A stretch of DNA of 64,000 bases from positions 1 through 64,000 of the forward strand of contig JADKBZ010000012.1 in assembly GCA_016714815.1 (NCBI GenBank), given 5' to 3'. The number at the start of each line of letters is the position of its first letter. The first letter of the stretch is position 1. Below the pieces are notes generated by a model. The model did not search any database. It saw only the letters and a program-made list of their open reading frames with translations, and was not told the DNA's origin. The translations under genes and the position numbers were made by a program. Below, in pieces: positions 60,752 to 64,000 of this stretch. Origin of the DNA: Holophagales bacterium (GTDB taxonomy: Bacteria; Acidobacteriota; Thermoanaerobaculia; UBA5066).

Positions 60752-63082
60752 GTGATCCGCCACGAGCAGCGCCCGCGCCGAAAGCGAAACGCCGACGTCC
60801 TCGTCGAGCCCGACCCCCTCCTCCTCGACCCGTCCGCCCCGGAGGAGGACGCCCCGGCGCCGCGCGGGGAGGAGGAGACGACCCCCGCCGAGGAGGACGA
60901 TCCCTCTTCCTCCGCCGCACCGCTCACGCCGCTCCTCAACCGCGAGCTCTCCTGGCTGGAGTTCAACACGCGGGTCCTGGAAGAGGCGCGCGACGAGAGG
61001 TGGCCCCTCCTCGAGCGCCTGAAGTTCCTCTGCATCTCCGAGAGCAACCTCGACGAGTTCTTCATGATCCGCGTCTCGGCCCTGCGCGACCAGCTCTCGG
61101 CCGACCTGGCCGAGCGGTCGGACGACGGGCTTTCGGCGCGCGAGCAGCTGATGCTCGTGAGGAAGGGAGTCCTCGCGATGGAGGCCGGGCAGACGGCCTG
61201 CCTCCACGAGGATCTCCTCCCGCGCCTGGCGGCCGCCGGGATCTCCGTCGTCGCCTGGGAAGAGCTCGAAGAGGAGCGGAAGGAGGCCGCCCGGGGTTAC
61301 TTCCGGCGGAACGTTCTCCCGGTCCTCACGCCGCTCGCGGTCGACCCCGGTCACCCCTTCCCGTTCCTCTCGAACCTCTCGCTGAACCTCGCCATCGAGA
61401 CGAAGAACCCGGAGACGGGCGAGGTGAAGTTCGCCCGCGTGAAGATGCCGCCGGCGATCCCGAGGCTCCTCTCTCTCAGGGCCGTCGTCGAGGGAAAGAA
61501 GAAGGTCAAGGCCGGACGGGCGGAGTTCCTTCTCCTCGAGAGCCTCGTCCAGGCGAACCTGGAGGAGCTCTTCCCCGGCCTCGAGATCCTCGCCTCGTAT
61601 CTCTTCCGGATCACGCGCGACGCCGACATCGAGATCCAGGAGGACGAGGCCTCCGACCTCCTCGCCACGATCGAGCAGGAGGTTCGCAAGCGCCGGTTCG
61701 GGGCGGTCGTCCGGGTCGAGGTGACCCCGAAGACGCCGAAGCGGATGCGCAAGCTCCTGATGCGCCAGCTCGAGGTCTCCGACTTCGACATCTACGAGGT
61801 CGCGGGGCTCCTCGGCGCCTCCGACCTGATGGCTCTCGTGAAGCTCGACCGCCGCGACCTGAAGGACGCTCCGTTCACTCCCGCTCTCCCCGCGCCGCTC
61901 GGCGCCCCCGACGGGTCGATCTTTCAGGCGATCCGCCAGGGCGACCTCCTCCTCCACCACCCCTACGACTCGTTCGGCCCCGTCGTCGACCTGATCGAGG
62001 AGGCCGCCGACGACCCGAAGACCCTCGCCATCAAGATGACGCTCTACCGGACGAGCTCCGACTCGCCGGTCATCCCCGCGCTGATCCGCGCCTCCGAGAA
62101 CGGCAAGCAGGTCGCCGTCCTCGTCGAGCTCAAGGCCCGCTTCGACGAGGAGAACAACATCGTCTGGGCCAAGGCGCTCGAGCGGGCCGGCATCCACGTC
62201 GTCTACGGCGTCGTCGGCCTGAAGACGCACGCCAAGATCGCCCTCGTCGTGAGGCGCGAGAAGGACGAGATCCGCCGCTACGTCCACCTCGGCACGGGGA
62301 ACTACAACCCGGCGACGGCGAAGGTCTACACCGACCTCGGCCTCCTCACCTGCCGCCCCGAGTTCGGCGAGGACGCCACGCGCCTCTTCAACACGCTGAC
62401 GGGGCTGGCGACCCGGACGACATACAACCGGCTCGTCACCGCCCCTCGCGACATGCACCGGACCGTGAGGGAGTGGATCTCGCGAGAGACGGCGCACGCC
62501 CGCGCGGGACGGCCCGCGCGGATCCGGGCCAAGCTGAACGCCCTCGTCGACCGGGGGACGATCGAGGCTCTCTACGAAGCCTCCCAGGCCGGGGTGCCGA
62601 TCGACCTGATCGTCCGCGGCGTCTGCTGCCTCGTTCCCGGCCTCCCCGGCGTCTCGGAGACGATCCGGGTCCGCTCCATCGTCGGCCGCTTCCTCGAGCA
62701 CAGCCGCTTCTTCCTCTTCGACAACGGCGGCGAGCCGGAGGTCTGGGCCTCGTCGGCCGACTGGATGCCCCGCAACTTTTTCCGGCGCGTCGAAGTCTCG
62801 TTTCCGTTCGTCGACTCGGACCTCGGACGGCAGCTCTCCGACACCTTCGACGCCCTGATGGCCGACAACGTGAAGGCCCGGGCGCTTCGCTCCGACGGGA
62901 CGTACGAGCGGTGTCACCCGGGGCGCGGCGAGCCCGCCATCGACTCCCAGGCGTTCTTCCTCGACCAGGCGCGCCGCCGCGTCCTGAAGGCGGCGGAGCA
63001 CTTCGTCAAGGGGGGCGCCACGGACGATTTCGAGCGCGTCCCCGAGCCCCGCGAACGGGGCCCGGAGGACGAGGAGCGCTGA
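60752..63082 (+). CDS. ppk: Polyphosphate kinase Ppk1
   Basis: 776 residues from GTG 60752. An acidic Pro/Glu-rich N-terminal leader of about 60 residues is extra to the family. The body begins LNRELSWLEFNTRVLEEA and SESNLDEFFMIRVS. Later it has HHPYDSF, KMTLYRTS, ELKARFDEENNI, the catalytic His region GLKTHAKIALVVRRE, and GTGNYNP. The second His region contains CCLVPGLPGVSE and the C-terminal SADWMPRNFFRRVE. It makes inorganic polyphosphate from ATP at the membrane. It is probably co-transcribed with glmM. Confidence 0.96.
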   Translation: MIRHEQRPRRKRNADVLVEPDPLLLDPSAPEEDAPAPRGEEETTPAEEDDPSSSAAPLTPLLNRELSWLEFNTRVLEEARDERWPLLERLKFLCISESNLDEFFMIRVSALRDQLSADLAERSDDGLSAREQLMLVRKGVLAMEAGQTACLHEDLLPRLAAAGISVVAWEELEEERKEAARGYFRRNVLPVLTPLAVDPGHPFPFLSNLSLNLAIETKNPETGEVKFARVKMPPAIPRLLSLRAVVEGKKKVKAGRAEFLLLESLVQANLEELFPGLEILASYLFRITRDADIEIQEDEASDLLATIEQEVRKRRFGAVVRVEVTPKTPKRMRKLLMRQLEVSDFDIYEVAGLLGASDLMALVKLDRRDLKDAPFTPALPAPLGAPDGSIFQAIRQGDLLLHHPYDSFGPVVDLIEEAADDPKTLAIKMTLYRTSSDSPVIPALIRASENGKQVAVLVELKARFDEENNIVWAKALERAGIHVVYGVVGLKTHAKIALVVRREKDEIRRYVHLGTGNYNPATAKVYTDLGLLTCRPEFGEDATRLFNTLTGLATRTTYNRLVTAPRDMHRTVREWISRETAHARAGRPARIRAKLNALVDRGTIEALYEASQAGVPIDLIVRGVCCLVPGLPGVSETIRVRSIVGRFLEHSRFFLFDNGGEPEVWASSADWMPRNFFRRVEVSFPFVDSDLGRQLSDTFDALMADNVKARALRSDGTYERCHPGRGEPAIDSQAFFLDQARRRVLKAAEHFVKGGATDDFERVPEPRERGPEDEER

Positions 63083-63124
63083 GCGTTCCGCCCGCCCTCG
63101 TCCGCACCCGCGGCGGGGGGGTCC

Positions 63125-63151
63125 GGGGAACCCGCGCGGTTTCGGGTCCCC
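63125..63151. terminator. Hairpin between convergent ppk and the small unknown gene
   Basis: GGGGAACCCG (63125-63134) pairs with CGGGTCCCC (63143-63151), with one bulged A and an eight-base loop. There is no clear T-tract on either side. It is placed where transcripts of the two convergent genes meet. Confidence 0.45.
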
Positions 63152-63161
63152 CGGGATCACT

Positions 63162-63377
63162 TCACCTTTCGAGCTCGAAGCCCGGGGGATGCATCAGGAC
63201 CGGCTCCGCGTAGAGCATCGACGTCTCCGAGACCGGCAGGAGCATCACGTGCGTGTTCGAGCCGAACTGGACGTGGACCTCGTAGAAGCCGTGAGGCGAG
63301 ACGGCGATGAGCGTCCCGGGCTGCTTCTTCAGCTCCGCGCTGGCGCAGGTGATGTAGATCTTCGCCGGAATGTCCAT
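63162..63377 (-). CDS. Small hypothetical protein, 71 residues
   Basis: ATG at 63377 is preceded by CAGGAGGAG. The product starts MDIPAKIYITCASAELKKQPG and has alternating hydrophobic strands (LIAVSPHGFYEVHVQFG, THVMLLPVSETSML), suggesting a small beta-barrel such as an SH3-like fold. No family is recognised. It follows the sigma-54 activator gene on the same strand with 44 bases between, so the two may be co-transcribed. It is convergent with ppk. Confidence 0.6.
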   Translation of the reverse strand: MDIPAKIYITCASAELKKQPGTLIAVSPHGFYEVHVQFGSNTHVMLLPVSETSMLYAEPVLMHPPGFELER

Positions 63378-63421
63378 GCGACTCCTCCTGAGGCTTCTCT
63401 CTTGGCGGGGATTCTAGACGC

Positions 63422-64000
63422 TCACGACTCCGGCCCGTCGTCGTCGGCCTCGTCCTCGCCGTCGTCCCCCCCGACGCCGCCGCGGTACTCCTTCAGCTTC
63501 CGCTGAAGCGTCCGGAGGCCTATGTCGAGGCGCTCGGCCGCCTTCCGGCGGTTTCCGCCCGAGGCCTGGAGGGCGATGAGGATGGCCTCCTTCTCGATCT
63601 CGGCCATCGTCTTTCCGATCAGGATCGGCGAGGACGACCCGTATCCGGCGCTCTCCGCGCGGGCCTCCTCTCCGCTCCCCTCCCCCTCGGCGTCCCCCTT
63701 CACGTCGGGCGGCAGGTCGGCGACCTCGATGCGCGGGCCCGCCGCGCTGAAGACCGCCCACTCGATGGCGCTCTTCATCTCACGGACGTTTCCGGGCCAG
63801 GGGTACTGCACGAGGGCCGACAGGGCCGCGGACGTAAAGCCGGTAACCGGGCGGTCGTGCTCCCTGGCGAAGACCTCACGGAACCGCTCGGCCAGGAGGG
63901 CCAGGTCCTCGCGCCGCTCCCGGAGGGGCGGCAGGTCGACGACGACTCCCTTGATCCGGTAGTAGAGGTCCTGGCGAAACCGCCCCGCCTCGATCTCCTT
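63422..64000 (-). CDS. Sigma-54-dependent transcriptional activator, C-terminal part
   Basis: The 5' part lies beyond the right edge. Visible are the end of the AAA+ domain (RFRQDLYYRIKGVVVDLPPLRERREDLALLA in part, then YPWPGNVREMKSAIEWAVF in part) and, after a Gly/Glu-rich linker, a Fis-type helix-turn-helix (IALQASGGNRRKAAERL, then LRTLQRKLKEY). It ends in an acidic Asp/Glu/Gly tail. This is an NtrC-family enhancer-binding protein that hydrolyses ATP to open sigma-54 promoters. The GAFTGA loop and the sensory domain are outside the window, so the signal is unknown. Whether it controls the T6SS cannot be judged from here. Confidence 0.9.
   Translation of the reverse strand, partial: KEIEAGRFRQDLYYRIKGVVVDLPPLRERREDLALLAERFREVFAREHDRPVTGFTSAALSALVQYPWPGNVREMKSAIEWAVFSAAGPRIEVADLPPDVKGDAEGEGSGEEARAESAGYGSSSPILIGKTMAEIEKEAILIALQASGGNRRKAAERLDIGLRTLQRKLKEYRGGVGGDDGEDEADDDGPES

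Overview
The window is very GC-rich, densely coded DNA with almost no intergenic space. It reads as a Gram-negative chromosome. The secreted repeat protein at the left end (modules like those common in Acidobacteriota), the high GC and the mixture of type VI secretion (T6SS) genes with a tilS-hpt-ftsH-folP-glmM housekeeping block suggest an acidobacterium, possibly of the Thermoanaerobaculia type. That taxonomic guess is inference only; a myxobacterium-like lineage is not excluded.

Layout. 1-2190 (minus): a secreted two-module protein whose reading frame collides with an N-terminally truncated carboxylesterase. 2243-5458 (plus): a Tll0287-like haem sensor with HAMP, a Ser/Thr kinase and an unknown protein. 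5492-7906: a SAM methyltransferase (minus) and a TssB-TssC fused sheath paralogue (plus). 7932-19174 (minus): two paralogous T6SS cargo cassettes, each with VgrG, PAAR, a DUF4123 adaptor and a putative lethal-factor-like zincin. One zincin keeps HEAMH (residues 313-317); the other has HVACH in its place. 19378-24089: a glycosyltransferase, a membrane Ser/Thr kinase (PpkA-like) and a convergent TPR plus formylglycine-generating-enzyme-like protein (TagR-like). 24237-47574: the T6SS core. On the minus strand this is pseudokinase/zinc ribbon, FHA, tssJ, tssK, tssL, tssM, tagF, hcp, then tssA, tssB, tssC, tssE, tssF, tssG and clpV; tagJ is divergent on plus. Hairpins after tssM, hcp, tssC and clpV divide this locus into expression units. 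47655-53863 (minus): DUF3999 and DUF2339 membrane proteins and a small Cys-rich protein. 53919-53994: tRNA-Met(CAU). 54033-63082 (plus): tilS, an hpt-like gene, ftsH, a broken zinc-ribbon/TPR gene, folP, glmM and ppk. 63162-64000 (minus): a small unknown protein and the 3' part of a sigma-54 activator.

How the genes work together. All thirteen core T6SS components are present (tssA-tssM, counting clpV as tssH, hcp as tssD and vgrG as tssI). So are the accessory genes tagF, tagJ, an fha scaffold and a kinase/TagR-like pair typical of threonine-phosphorylation-controlled T6SS. The cassettes at 7932-19174 supply two spikes with tips and probable toxins. The fused sheath paralogue, the FHA protein with a ClpN-like domain and the zinc-ribbon pseudokinase are the least conventional parts. 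No PP2C phosphatase (PppA) is visible in the window.

No stretch longer than 300 bases lacks a gene. No CRISPR array, insertion sequence, integrase or rRNA gene was seen.
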